Origin: Defluviitaleaceae bacterium
Lineage (GTDB): Bacteria; Bacillota; Clostridia; Lachnospirales; WQUN01
Length of the DNA stretch: 64,000 nt
NCBI GenBank assembly: GCA_009780185.1
Contig: WRAN01000011.1
Location: 37,191-101,190 of the forward strand
Direction of reading: 5' to 3'
Within the stretch, counting starts at the first letter, position 1. Each line of letters begins with the position of its first letter. Below the pieces are notes generated by a model, which saw only the letters and a list, made by a program, of their open reading frames with translations, did no database searches and had not been told where the DNA came from. A program made the position numbers and the translations under genes. Below, one piece after another: positions 9,491 to 17,497 of the stretch.

Positions 9491-12400
9491 TTCATTTTCT
9501 CCAGTAATGAATTTTTGGCGGCGTTATGTTTTATTGAGTTGGATATTTCTATGGCTTGGTTATAGTAGTCTAGGGCTTTTTCGTATTGCTTTTTTTCCTC
9601 GTAAATCTTGCCTAGGTTGTATAGGCATACGTCACATTTAGGTTTATTGCACCAGGCGCCGGGGCAGCTTGGAGTGTTGATCCCATTTTCGAACATTTTA
9701 GTGGCTTCAGGTATTTCTTTTAGGCCTAGTTTGCAGTTGGCTATATATATATTCCAGCAGGGGGAGGGGTCTTTTTGGCTTTTTTCTTCATATAGCTCCA
9801 GGGCTTTTTTGTAGTCTCTTCTTGCCCTTATGAATTTTCGCTGTTTTGCGTAGGCAAGGGCGCGGGTGGCGTAGGTGTGTGGATCACTTGGTTCTTTTTC
9901 GATTTTTTTATTGTAGTAGCTAATGGCTTTTTCATAGTTATTGTAGGCGTATAGGTAGATGTCCCCTAGGTAGTCGATAGCATCTATGCAGCTTTCATCT
10001 TCTTTTATGGCTTTATTAAAGTAATCCATGGCAGCTTTGGGGTCGTTAAAATTTTTGGCATATACTAATCCTATTCTGGTGTAAATCCAGGACATTTTCC
10101 ATTCGTCATCTAGTTTGTCTGGGAGATTTGCGGCGCGTAGCATTTGGGTTAGGGCATCTTTGGGGCGTAGCATATCTTCATAGATAGTGGCTCGGCGCAT
10201 TGCAAGCGCTCCCTCGTTGTAGGGGGATTCATTTTCTTCGGCGGTATCTAGTATTTCTAGGGCTTGTTGGTATTCTTTTTCTTCTTGAAGGCAGTAGGCC
10301 ATGGATTCGTATAAATCCATTTGGCTTGGGTCGATGTTTAATGAGAGTTCATACTGATGGATGGCTTCATTGAAGCGTCTATTGCTTTGCAGGAACAGAC
10401 CATAATATCTGAATCCATTGGTTGCTTCCGGGTATTTGTCTATCGCGATTTTGTATACTTCTTCTGCTTGATCTGGCTGGTTTAGGCGGGTGTGCATTAT
10501 TGCCACGTATATGCGGTTGGGTAGGGTTTCGAAGCGGGATAATCTACGTTTTATCCAGTCTAGGGCTTCTTCATTTTTGGACGCTTCCATTAGGATATCA
10601 ATTATTCTGTCATACGCAGGCTCGTAATGCTGGGCGGCTTCTATGGATTGGTTTAGTAATTTGGTTGCTGTATCCATTTCATTCATGTCTACATATACAT
10701 TGGCTTTGCCTACCAAAGCTGATACATAGGTTGGGGTTTCGGCTAAGATATTGTCGAAAGTTTCGATGGCGGTGGTGTACTCTTTTTGCTTTCGGTAGAT
10801 ATTGGCTGATACGGTCTCCCAGTAATAATTTCTTGGGTCATCTTGCAGGGCTTCATTGATATATGCTGCGGCTGTGACAAGGTCTCCGATGGCTTCCTTT
10901 AGCTGTGCCATTTCTGCGCATATGGCATTGCGATAATCTTCGTTGTACTTTGCGGCTACTAGGATTTCCATAATTTCATGTGCTTGATCATACTGGCCTA
11001 GTAGACGCAGTGCTTCGGCGGTGTGGCACTTGATTTTTGGGCTTACATGGCCAAGTTCGCGGGCTTTTTCAGCAACCAAGAGCACTTGATCGTACATGGA
11101 TTCTTTTAAGAAGATATCCATCTGGATTAGATATGGTTCGGACATAAACGGATAGATGCTAATGGCTATGTCACAGCTATTTATCGCGTCGCTAAAGAGG
11201 CCTAGGTGGGTGCATAGGCGGGCTTTGTGGGTGTGTATATAGGCGTCGGCTGGGTTTAAGTCTAAGGATTTATTGGCGGCTTCCATTGCTTCTTCATAGC
11301 GGTTTAGCGCGAAAAGCGTCTGGAGTTTGAAGCTATATAAAATGGATTTGTTTCGGTTTTTACTTAGTTCGTCATCATCTGTAGATTCTTGGGCCTTTAT
11401 GCCTTCGTCCAAAATTGGCAAAGCTTCTTCACCGCGGCCAAGGTGATTTAGGGCTGCGGCTATGCTGCCATAGATGAATGATTTTTGTGTATGTGATACA
11501 AGCTCGGCAAAAAGAGCAAGCGACTCTTCCCATTCCTCTGCTAAGGTTTTAGTGAGTGCGTAAATTTCTTTGTAGCGAAGAGTTTGGGTTACGGTTGGGT
11601 CTTTTATCATTGCCAGTAGCTCTTGACACTCTTTGGTGTGTTTAAGTTTTGCGTGATACTCTGCCAGGGTTATGATGATATTTGCATCTGTAGGTGCCGC
11701 TAGGTGTTTTTCGTTATAGAGATTTGCCAGTTCTTCCGTTAGGGGTTGCATTGTGGATAGTGTGTAAGAATCGTATGGGTGGATGTCTAGGATTTCATTC
11801 ATTAGGGGATATGCGGCTTCGTAATCTTCTAATTTTATTAGGGCATTGAGGATGCCTTTTTTTGCGTCTAGGTAGTGAGGATTTTCTTCTAGCATTATTG
11901 TAAATTCTGCGATTGCTTCTTTTTCATTGCCTACATAAAGAAGGAATGCGGTGTATGAAAATCGGATATGCTGGTCATTTGGATATTGGGTGTATATGGG
12001 TGTGATAATAGAAAAGCCATGATCATATTCACTTTTATTTAAGCCTATCCTGGCGAGTAAAACATTGTAGTAGGGATGTGAAAGGGGAATGGCCTCAAGC
12101 TTGGAGAGTTGCTCGTTAAAATATGGCTCTTCGTGCCTATCGGCGGAGAGCATGGCTTCCAACTCTAGAAATAGGGATATCCACTGGTCGTAATCTGTGG
12201 ACTCTTGGCTGGTAGTGGAAAATAGATTATGCCTTGGGTGTTCGGGCTCTGTGGCTTTTTTTACTATATAGCCTATAAAATCGTTGGGGTAGCGCTGTTT
12301 TAGGTCGTCTGTGCGGCTGGGCCAGTCAAAATGGGCATTAAGGGCTGCCCATACATCCATGGATAGAAAGTAGTGTTCTATAAGAAATGTAAGAAGTACG

Positions 12401-12720
12401 GCTTCTGTTTCGTCTACCATGTCTAAGCGCTGGCAGACTGGCGTTTCCAGCAGGCTTTTCCACTCGGATAGGCTGCAACGTTTAGGGAAGTTGTAATATA
12501 TATCCGTGATCTGGGCTAGGAACTTAGTATGGGGTGTATCTTCTGGTTCGTTGCTTTGGTCTAGGCCATTTAGAATTTCCTCGTATGCGGTACGAAGGCG
12601 AAGAAAGCCTTCCGGATCATCTTCTGGGTTATGGCTTGGAAGCATGGTCATATAGGCCTGGCGGAGAGCTTCTTTGTCAGTGGTTGGCTGGATGCCCAGG
12701 ATATCCCAATTTGTTTTCAT
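9487..12720 (-). CDS. Large TPR-repeat protein with N-terminal J-domain-like segment
   Basis: The 1077-residue protein begins with WDILGIQPTTDKEALRQAY and then HNPEDDPEGFLRLRTAYEEIL, the pattern of degenerate J domains in Clostridia. The canonical HPD tripeptide is replaced by H-N-P-E-D, so Hsp70 stimulation is uncertain. About residues 210-1070 are tandem tetratricopeptide repeats, for example NLDPSQMDLYESMAYCLQEE and EKAISYYNKKIEKEPSDPHT. Near the C-terminus CPGAWCNKPKCDVC gives four cysteines that could bind a metal. No signal peptide or membrane span, so cytoplasmic. It shares an ATGA overlap with the EamA gene. Function unknown; a scaffold or chaperone role is inferred. Confidence 0.8.
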   Translation of the reverse strand: MKTNWDILGIQPTTDKEALRQAYMTMLPSHNPEDDPEGFLRLRTAYEEILNGLDQSNEPEDTPHTKFLAQITDIYYNFPKRCSLSEWKSLLETPVCQRLDMVDETEAVLLTFLIEHYFLSMDVWAALNAHFDWPSRTDDLKQRYPNDFIGYIVKKATEPEHPRHNLFSTTSQESTDYDQWISLFLELEAMLSADRHEEPYFNEQLSKLEAIPLSHPYYNVLLARIGLNKSEYDHGFSIITPIYTQYPNDQHIRFSYTAFLLYVGNEKEAIAEFTIMLEENPHYLDAKKGILNALIKLEDYEAAYPLMNEILDIHPYDSYTLSTMQPLTEELANLYNEKHLAAPTDANIIITLAEYHAKLKHTKECQELLAMIKDPTVTQTLRYKEIYALTKTLAEEWEESLALFAELVSHTQKSFIYGSIAAALNHLGRGEEALPILDEGIKAQESTDDDELSKNRNKSILYSFKLQTLFALNRYEEAMEAANKSLDLNPADAYIHTHKARLCTHLGLFSDAINSCDIAISIYPFMSEPYLIQMDIFLKESMYDQVLLVAEKARELGHVSPKIKCHTAEALRLLGQYDQAHEIMEILVAAKYNEDYRNAICAEMAQLKEAIGDLVTAAAYINEALQDDPRNYYWETVSANIYRKQKEYTTAIETFDNILAETPTYVSALVGKANVYVDMNEMDTATKLLNQSIEAAQHYEPAYDRIIDILMEASKNEEALDWIKRRLSRFETLPNRIYVAIMHTRLNQPDQAEEVYKIAIDKYPEATNGFRYYGLFLQSNRRFNEAIHQYELSLNIDPSQMDLYESMAYCLQEEKEYQQALEILDTAEENESPYNEGALAMRRATIYEDMLRPKDALTQMLRAANLPDKLDDEWKMSWIYTRIGLVYAKNFNDPKAAMDYFNKAIKEDESCIDAIDYLGDIYLYAYNNYEKAISYYNKKIEKEPSDPHTYATRALAYAKQRKFIRARRDYKKALELYEEKSQKDPSPCWNIYIANCKLGLKEIPEATKMFENGINTPSCPGAWCNKPKCDVCLYNLGKIYEEKKQYEKALDYYNQAIEISNSIKHNAAKNSLLEKMK

Positions 12721-12742
12721 TCTTTGGTTCCTTTCCTTTCTT

Positions 12743-12766
12743 AGTTTGCTTTAAAGTTTGCTTTAA
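12743..12766. repeat. Tandem 12-bp repeat between the TPR gene and truA
   Basis: AGTTTGCTTTAA occurs twice back to back, just upstream of the ribosome-binding site of the minus-strand TPR gene. It may be an operator or part of that gene's leader. Confidence 0.5.
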
Positions 12767-12789
12767 ACGGAAGATATCATTAGTGGGGG

Positions 12790-12818
12790 TTGTCGGTCAA
12801 ATATCATGAAGGTATTAT
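12790..12818 (+). promoter_or_regulatory. Sigma-A-type promoter for truA
   Basis: TTGTCG (12790-12795), a 17-base spacer and TATTAT (12813-12818) lie about 20 bases before the truA start. Confidence 0.7.
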
Positions 12819-12838
12819 AAAGCTGAAAGGGGCATGAA

Positions 12839-13597
12839 ATGCAAACTCTATTAACAGTCGCCTATGACGGCACCAACTACTCTGGCTGGCAGCGCCAGCA
12901 AAACGCAATCGCCGTCCAGCAAAGGCTGGAAGAGGCGCTTTCGGCTCTTTTAAATCAACCAATAACTACAAAAGCCTCCAGCCGCACAGATGCAGGGGTA
13001 CATGCACTAGGGCAGCGGGTGGCTTTTTTTACGGAAAAAATTTCTATCCCAATGGAAAAGCTGCCTCAGGTTATAAATGGGTTTTTGCCAAAAGATATAG
13101 CAGTGACTGCCGCGGAAGTTGTGCCAGATGAATTTAACCCCCGTTTTGATGCTAAGTATAAAACATACAACTATAATATCTACAATGCATCTATTCCCAA
13201 TCCCTTGATTAATCGGTACAGTGTTCATATCCCCCAGCCAATTGATGTGGAGGCTATGGAAAACGCTTTGAGCATGTTCATAGGGCGACATGATTTTGCG
13301 GCTTTTATGGCTACCGGGGGAAGCGCAAAGACCACGGTGCGGGAAATTTATGATTTTTCTGTTGTAAGACAGCCTTCTGGTTTAATCACATTATCTGTAA
13401 CCGGTAATGGATTTTTGTATAACATGGTGCGTATAATGGCGGGTACAATGCTGTATATTGGCCTTGGGAAGCTGCCCTCTTACGCTGTTTCAGATATAAT
13501 ACTTTCCCTCGACCGCACAAAGGCAGGAAAGACAATGCCCCCGGAAGGTTTAACTCTTCATGAAGTGGGCTATACAACATATAGGCAAATGGAGTAA
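12839..13597 (+). CDS. truA: tRNA pseudouridine(38-40) synthase TruA
   Basis: This enzyme isomerises uridines 38-40 of the tRNA anticodon arm. The 252-residue length is normal. The catalytic aspartate is in [13 protein letters not shown] (about residue 53). Other conserved parts are [12 protein letters not shown] (about 9), [23 protein letters not shown] and the C-terminal [22 protein letters not shown] precedes the ATG. It leads the run of RNA/protein maintenance genes up to the methyltransferase at 16181. Confidence 0.96.
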   Translation: MQTLLTVAYDGTNYSGWQRQQNAIAVQQRLEEALSALLNQPITTKASSRTDAGVHALGQRVAFFTEKISIPMEKLPQVINGFLPKDIAVTAAEVVPDEFNPRFDAKYKTYNYNIYNASIPNPLINRYSVHIPQPIDVEAMENALSMFIGRHDFAAFMATGGSAKTTVREIYDFSVVRQPSGLITLSVTGNGFLYNMVRIMAGTMLYIGLGKLPSYAVSDIILSLDRTKAGKTMPPEGLTLHEVGYTTYRQME

Positions 13598-13638
13598 AAT
13601 GGCGGAAAATATTCAAAACAATGAAGGATGTGAAATTT

Positions 13639-14139
13639 ATGGGACTACAAGACGCGTGGAAACGTATATCCCTAGACACCAAAGGCGAGCCTGTAAAGCA
13701 TGTATGGGATGATTATCTGGCAAAGGAAAAAACCGCATATGCTGGTATATTGCGGAATAAAACCTCTCGCCTAGAAGGTAGTGTTACAGACCTAGCCGCA
13801 GAGCTAAAACTGACACCAACTTTGATGTTTGCCTTCCTTGATGGTATCAACGAATGTGTAGACGGTATTCCTGAATTGGAAACCATTGAGGCGGATACTC
13901 ATGTAGCCTTTGATATCGACTTTGGGCGGCTTTATAAGCAGATGGTAGAGTACAAGGCCGATTCTTTGTACACGTTGCCAGAGTGGGATGGTATCTTCAC
14001 CCAAGAAAGGCAGAAGGAGCTTTACAAAGAGCAAAAAAGCTCCCACACGATAGTCCGCAACGAGGCCAAAGTAGGGCGCAACGATAACTGTCCTTGTGGA
14101 AGCGGCAAGAAATATAAAAAGTGTTGTGGCGCGGCATAA
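13639..14139 (+). CDS. SEC-C motif protein of unknown function
   Basis: The C-terminus is a SEC-C zinc-binding motif, [20 protein letters not shown], as in SecA and many small proteins. The rest of the 166 residues is a mixed, soluble domain ([41 protein letters not shown]) seen in clostridial SEC-C proteins without known function. I choose the start at 13639 because AAGGATG lies about 10 bases upstream. An in-frame ATG at 13621 is possible. Its stop codon overlaps the next start (TAATG), so translation is probably coupled to tsaC. Confidence 0.75.
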   Translation: MGLQDAWKRISLDTKGEPVKHVWDDYLAKEKTAYAGILRNKTSRLEGSVTDLAAELKLTPTLMFAFLDGINECVDGIPELETIEADTHVAFDIDFGRLYKQMVEYKADSLYTLPEWDGIFTQERQKELYKEQKSSHTIVRNEAKVGRNDNCPCGSGKKYKKCCGAA

Positions 14140-15188
14140 TGAATAAGAATGAAAACAGAGCCTGTTCTGTACCGGATATGACGGATACAGAGCAGGCTAT
14201 TTTCAAAGGTGCGAAAATTATCGCCCAGGGTGGCATCGGGGCTTTTCCTACGGAAACCGTTTATGGATTAGGTGGAGACGCTACAAATCCGGAAGCTGTA
14301 GCCAGGATATATCAGGCTAAAGGCCGCCCAGGGGATAATCCTCTAATCCTTCATATCGTGGATAAGGCAGATTTTGCGAAGTTGGCGGATAATCCTCCTA
14401 ATTATGCAATGGCCCTGATAGATGCCTATTGGCCGGGGCCAATGACATTGGTTGCGAAAAAAAAGCCCCACTTGCCTCCATGGTTGGGGGGGCATCCGGA
14501 ACGCGCAGCGGATACCATTGGTATACGTATGCCTTCACACCCTATAGCACTGGCTATAATCAAGGCCTCCGGTTGCTTTGTTGCGGCACCCAGCGCCAAT
14601 AAAGCAGGCATCCCAAGTCCAACTTTGGCTCAGCATGTGGAATCAGATTTTACCAATAGTGAAATTGATTTTATTGTGGATGGTGGGCAAGTCCCCGGTG
14701 GGTTGGAATCTACTGTGGTGGATGTTACAGGGGCAGTGCCGGTTATACTGCGTCCTGGAGCTATTACCCCAAAGATGGTAGAGGAGGCCACCGGGCTTAA
14801 AATAAGTGAAAATTTGACCGAAGCCGATACCCCGCGCGCGCCTGGCATGAAGTACCGTCACTATGCCCCTAAAGCCCCGATGACTGTGATTATCGGAGAC
14901 GATGAGCATATCGCTTCGTATATATTGGCACATGCAAGTTGTAAAGATGGCATATTGGTGACTACCCAAGTCAGGGCCAAGCTAGGCAACTGTTATGGGG
15001 AGATAATAGAGCTAGGAAGTAGCCACGAAGAAGTTTCCTATAACTTATACGCCAGTCTGCGCCGTTTTGATAGGTTAGGGGTAGAAAAAATCTACGCCCA
15101 GGGTTTTGTGGAAGAAGGCCTGGGTGCAGCCATAATGGATCGCATGAAAAAAGCCGCGGAAGGGCGAATTATACATGTTACAGAATAA
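14139..15188 (+). CDS. sua5: L-threonylcarbamoyladenylate synthase (TsaC/Sua5, YwlC)
   Basis: This enzyme makes threonylcarbamoyl-AMP from threonine, bicarbonate and ATP for the t6A modification of tRNA. The YrdC domain shows FPTETVYGLGGDA (about residue 36), KGRPGDNPLILHI (about 61), WPGPMTLV, IGIRMPSH and APSANKAGIPSP. A linker ending in PRAPGMKYRHYAPKAPM leads to the C-terminal Sua5 domain, making this the long Sua5 form (349 residues). Start ATG overlaps the preceding stop as TAATG. The 3' end overlaps the phosphatase gene by 14 bases, the same order as ywlC and ywlE in Bacillus. Confidence 0.93.
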   Translation: MNKNENRACSVPDMTDTEQAIFKGAKIIAQGGIGAFPTETVYGLGGDATNPEAVARIYQAKGRPGDNPLILHIVDKADFAKLADNPPNYAMALIDAYWPGPMTLVAKKKPHLPPWLGGHPERAADTIGIRMPSHPIALAIIKASGCFVAAPSANKAGIPSPTLAQHVESDFTNSEIDFIVDGGQVPGGLESTVVDVTGAVPVILRPGAITPKMVEEATGLKISENLTEADTPRAPGMKYRHYAPKAPMTVIIGDDEHIASYILAHASCKDGILVTTQVRAKLGNCYGEIIELGSSHEEVSYNLYASLRRFDRLGVEKIYAQGFVEEGLGAAIMDRMKKAAEGRIIHVTE

Positions 15189-15621
15189 AATAGTATTTAT
15201 ATGTACAGGCAATACCTGCCGAAGCCCGATGGCAGCGGCACTTGCAGCTCAGATTTTTAGTAAGGCGGAAATAGTCTCCGCCGGGGTAAACGCCTGGGGA
15301 AACCAGCCTGCCAGCCGCCATGCAATAACAGTAATGGAGGAAGACGGGCTATGTCTTTTGAAGCATAGGGCTACGCTGGTTTCAGATGAAATAATAAAAA
15401 GCGCAAAGCTGGTGCTTACTATGACCGAAACGCATAAAATGATTTTATTGTCCGATTATCCAGGTGAAAAGACCAAAATCTTTAATCTTGGTGAGTATGC
15501 TGGGGAAAATGTGGATATCTCAGACCCCTTCGGCGGCAGCCTGGAAGAATACAGAGCCTGTGCCGCGCAAATCAAAGCCTTACTAGTAAAAGCGGCTAGA
15601 AGACTAGAGGCTGAGATATGA
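15175..15621 (+). CDS. Protein-arginine phosphatase, YwlE-type
   Basis: A low-molecular-weight protein-tyrosine-phosphatase fold of 148 residues. The P-loop is CTGNTCRSP (nucleophile Cys10, Arg16). The threonine inside the loop (Thr14 here, Thr11 in Bacillus YwlE) is the residue that sets specificity for phosphoarginine, so arginine phosphatase is preferred over tyrosine phosphatase. The general-acid loop is SDPFGGSLEEY near the C-terminus. YwlE counteracts the McsB kinase that marks proteins for ClpCP. No mcsB is in the window. The start lies inside tsaC/sua5. Confidence 0.87.
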   Translation: MLQNKIVFICTGNTCRSPMAAALAAQIFSKAEIVSAGVNAWGNQPASRHAITVMEEDGLCLLKHRATLVSDEIIKSAKLVLTMTETHKMILLSDYPGEKTKIFNLGEYAGENVDISDPFGGSLEEYRACAAQIKALLVKAARRLEAEI

Positions 15622-16181
15622 GAGGTCTTTCTTTTATATGGCAATACATCACTAAGCCCAGAACCGTAGGGGCTGTAGCCCCCAGTTCAAAATATCTTGC
15701 TAAAAAAATGATTCAGGATATCGACTTCGAAAATACTCAGTATATTGTAGAATACGGCCCCGGAACCGGTGTTTTTACGGAAAAGATATTAAAATCAAAA
15801 AAGCCTAGCACGATATTATTAATCATCGAAAATAACGAAGAATTTTATCAGCTTCTTGAAAAAAGATACCCTGATGAGGCAAATCTTTATATCATTAAGG
15901 GTTCTGCGGCAGATCTGGAAAAATATATGAAGCAATATGATATTCCATATGCGGACTATATTGTCTCTGGGCTACCCTTTGCAAGCTTGCCTCAGGATGT
16001 ATCTATAGAAATACTAGAGCAGACGAAGAAACATCTAAAGCCCGGCGGGAGATTTATCACCTTCCAATATACTCTTTTGAAGAAGGATTTTATTGGGCGG
16101 TTTTTTAATGAAATAGATATCAGGCGGGAAATGCGGAACATACCGCCAGCTTATGTATTATCGTGCAAATTGCTCCGATGA
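15618..16181 (+). CDS. Class I SAM-dependent methyltransferase, phospholipid N-methyltransferase (PmtA)-like
   Basis: This 187-residue protein starts with TVGAVAPSSKYLAKKM, a signature of PmtA-like and rRNA-dimethylase-like enzymes, followed by the SAM-binding motif YIVEYGPGTGVFTEKIL (about residue 42), the acidic end of beta-2 in LLIIENNEEF and motif IV VSGLPFASLP. The likely substrate is a phospholipid headgroup, but a small-molecule or RNA substrate cannot be excluded. The ATG overlaps the phosphatase stop (ATGA), showing translational coupling. A copy of the dispersed repeat begins over its last codons. Confidence 0.75.
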   Translation: MRGLSFIWQYITKPRTVGAVAPSSKYLAKKMIQDIDFENTQYIVEYGPGTGVFTEKILKSKKPSTILLIIENNEEFYQLLEKRYPDEANLYIIKGSAADLEKYMKQYDIPYADYIVSGLPFASLPQDVSIEILEQTKKHLKPGGRFITFQYTLLKKDFIGRFFNEIDIRREMRNIPPAYVLSCKLLR

Positions 16182-16194
16182 TTTGGATAAAAGC
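16173..16194 (+). repeat. Dispersed intergenic repeat, copy 1
   Basis: CTCCGATGATTTGGATAAAA then GC; overlaps the stop codon of the methyltransferase. It is nearly identical to copy 2, 43 bases downstream, and to the inverted copy 3 at 35431. Confidence 0.6.
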
Positions 16195-16214
16195 GATAAT
16201 ATAATGTGCATATC

Positions 16215-16237
16215 GTCCCGATACTTTGGATAAAAGC
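16215..16237 (+). repeat. Dispersed intergenic repeat, copy 2
   Basis: CCCGATACTTTGGATAAAAG then C, directly upstream of the AGGAGG of the aldo/keto reductase gene. It shares 13 identical bases (CCCGATACTTTGG) with copy 4 at 63904. Confidence 0.6.
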
Positions 16238-16251
16238 ATTAGGAGGTTCCT

Positions 16252-17415
16252 ATGAAATACCGTAAAGATAAGGCATCTGGAAATAATCTCTCTATGTTGG
16301 GGCTTGGTTGTATGCGATTTCCCCGTGACAAGGTGGAAACAGAACGTATGATTTTGGCCGCAATAGACGGAGGCGTTAATTTTTTTGACACTGCTTATAT
16401 CTACCCAGGCAGTGAGGTAACTCTTGGAGAGATTTTGGAGAAGAATAATAAACGCAAAGATGTTTATATAGGAACGAAGCTTCCCTTGGTTAGATGCAAG
16501 ACATATGATGATTTTGATAAATATTTCTATGAGCAGTTAAAGCGGCTGCGTACAGATTATGTGGATTATTATTTCCTACATAGCGTGAACGGCTTTGCCC
16601 AGTGGGAAGCCTTTAAAGATATGGGCATAGAGGATTGGATAGCAAAAAAGAAGGCATCGGGAGAGATTAGGCAGATAGGGTTTTCTTATCATGGGGTACA
16701 GGAAGACTTCATTAAGATACTAGATGCATACCCATGGGAATTTTGTATGATTCAGTACAATTACTATGATGAGAATTATCAGGCTGGGAAGAAGGGCTTG
16801 CTGGCGGCGGCGGAAAAAGGGTTGGCGGTTATAGTGATGGAGCCGCTACTTGGTGGGCGGCTTGCTACCGGGCTGCCTAAGCAAGCGGTAGAAGTATTTA
16901 AGAAGGCTGACCCAAGTCGCACCCCGGCGGATTGGGCGTTTGGGTGGTTGTGGAATCAGCCGGAAGTAACCGTAGCCCTTAGTGGAATGAGTAGTACTGA
17001 GATTATGGAGGCCAACCTCCAATCTGTGGATAATTTTCAGCCAATGGATGAACGGGAGCTGGCAGTTTATTCTGATGTGAAAGAGATATTTCGGAAATCA
17101 TACAAGGTAAATTGCACCGGATGTAATTATTGCCTGCCTTGCCCTGTGGGGATTAATATTCCGGCACAGCTTGCGGCTTATAACACTAGCTTCGCACAGA
17201 GTTGGTTTACTGGGGTAATGCTGTATATGACCAGTACCGCAGTGCTGTCTAAAAAGCCTACCGGGGCTAGGACTTGTAACGAGTGCGGCAAGTGTGAGAA
17301 AGCTTGCCCGCAGTATATTCCTATCCGGAAGTTTTTGAAGAAGGCCGGGAAGCGGTTTGAGCCTTTGCCTGTGAGGTTGGGGCTTAGATTGGTGCGATGG
17401 GTTATGACGAAGTAA
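16252..17415 (+). CDS. Aldo/keto reductase with C-terminal [4Fe-4S] ferredoxin domain
   Basis: Residues 1-285 form an AKR barrel: LGLGCMRFP (about 16), FFDTAYIYPGSE with the catalytic tyrosine (about 42), GTKLPLV with the lysine and YFLHSVNG with the histidine position. Residues 285-370 add two cysteine clusters, CTGCNYCLPCP and CNECGKCEKACP, which should hold one or two [4Fe-4S] centres. This fused type is common in anaerobes, and the clusters suggest electron transfer with ferredoxin or flavin rather than simple NADPH use. AGGAGG precedes the ATG. Substrate unknown. Confidence 0.88.
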   Translation: MKYRKDKASGNNLSMLGLGCMRFPRDKVETERMILAAIDGGVNFFDTAYIYPGSEVTLGEILEKNNKRKDVYIGTKLPLVRCKTYDDFDKYFYEQLKRLRTDYVDYYFLHSVNGFAQWEAFKDMGIEDWIAKKKASGEIRQIGFSYHGVQEDFIKILDAYPWEFCMIQYNYYDENYQAGKKGLLAAAEKGLAVIVMEPLLGGRLATGLPKQAVEVFKKADPSRTPADWAFGWLWNQPEVTVALSGMSSTEIMEANLQSVDNFQPMDERELAVYSDVKEIFRKSYKVNCTGCNYCLPCPVGINIPAQLAAYNTSFAQSWFTGVMLYMTSTAVLSKKPTGARTCNECGKCEKACPQYIPIRKFLKKAGKRFEPLPVRLGLRLVRWVMTK

Positions 17416-17437
17416 GGTTCTTGTTTGACGATTATTT

Positions 17438-17492
17438 AAAAGGCCGCACCTTAATCGCCTGATTAATAGGCGAAAAAGATGCGGCCTTTTTT
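17438..17492. terminator. Bidirectional terminator between the reductase and the M23 peptidase
   Basis: AAAAGGCCGCA (17438) pairs with TGCGGCCTTTT (17480), with an inner CGCCT/AGGCG stem. Runs of A and T on the two sides allow it to serve both converging genes. Confidence 0.85.
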
Positions 17493-17497
17493 GTGGT

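Noticed and set aside
8697..9641. 314-codon plus-strand open frame opposite the EamA gene
   Set aside because: It is antisense to a clear ten-span transporter, has no family motif and no ribosome-binding site. Its composition follows from the hydrophobic codons of the other strand.
16215..16251. Sigma-D (flagellar) promoter at CCGATA
   Set aside because: The -10-like CCGATA has no TAAA at 15 bases upstream and the similarity between copies continues far downstream of it, so a repeat element or operator explains it better.
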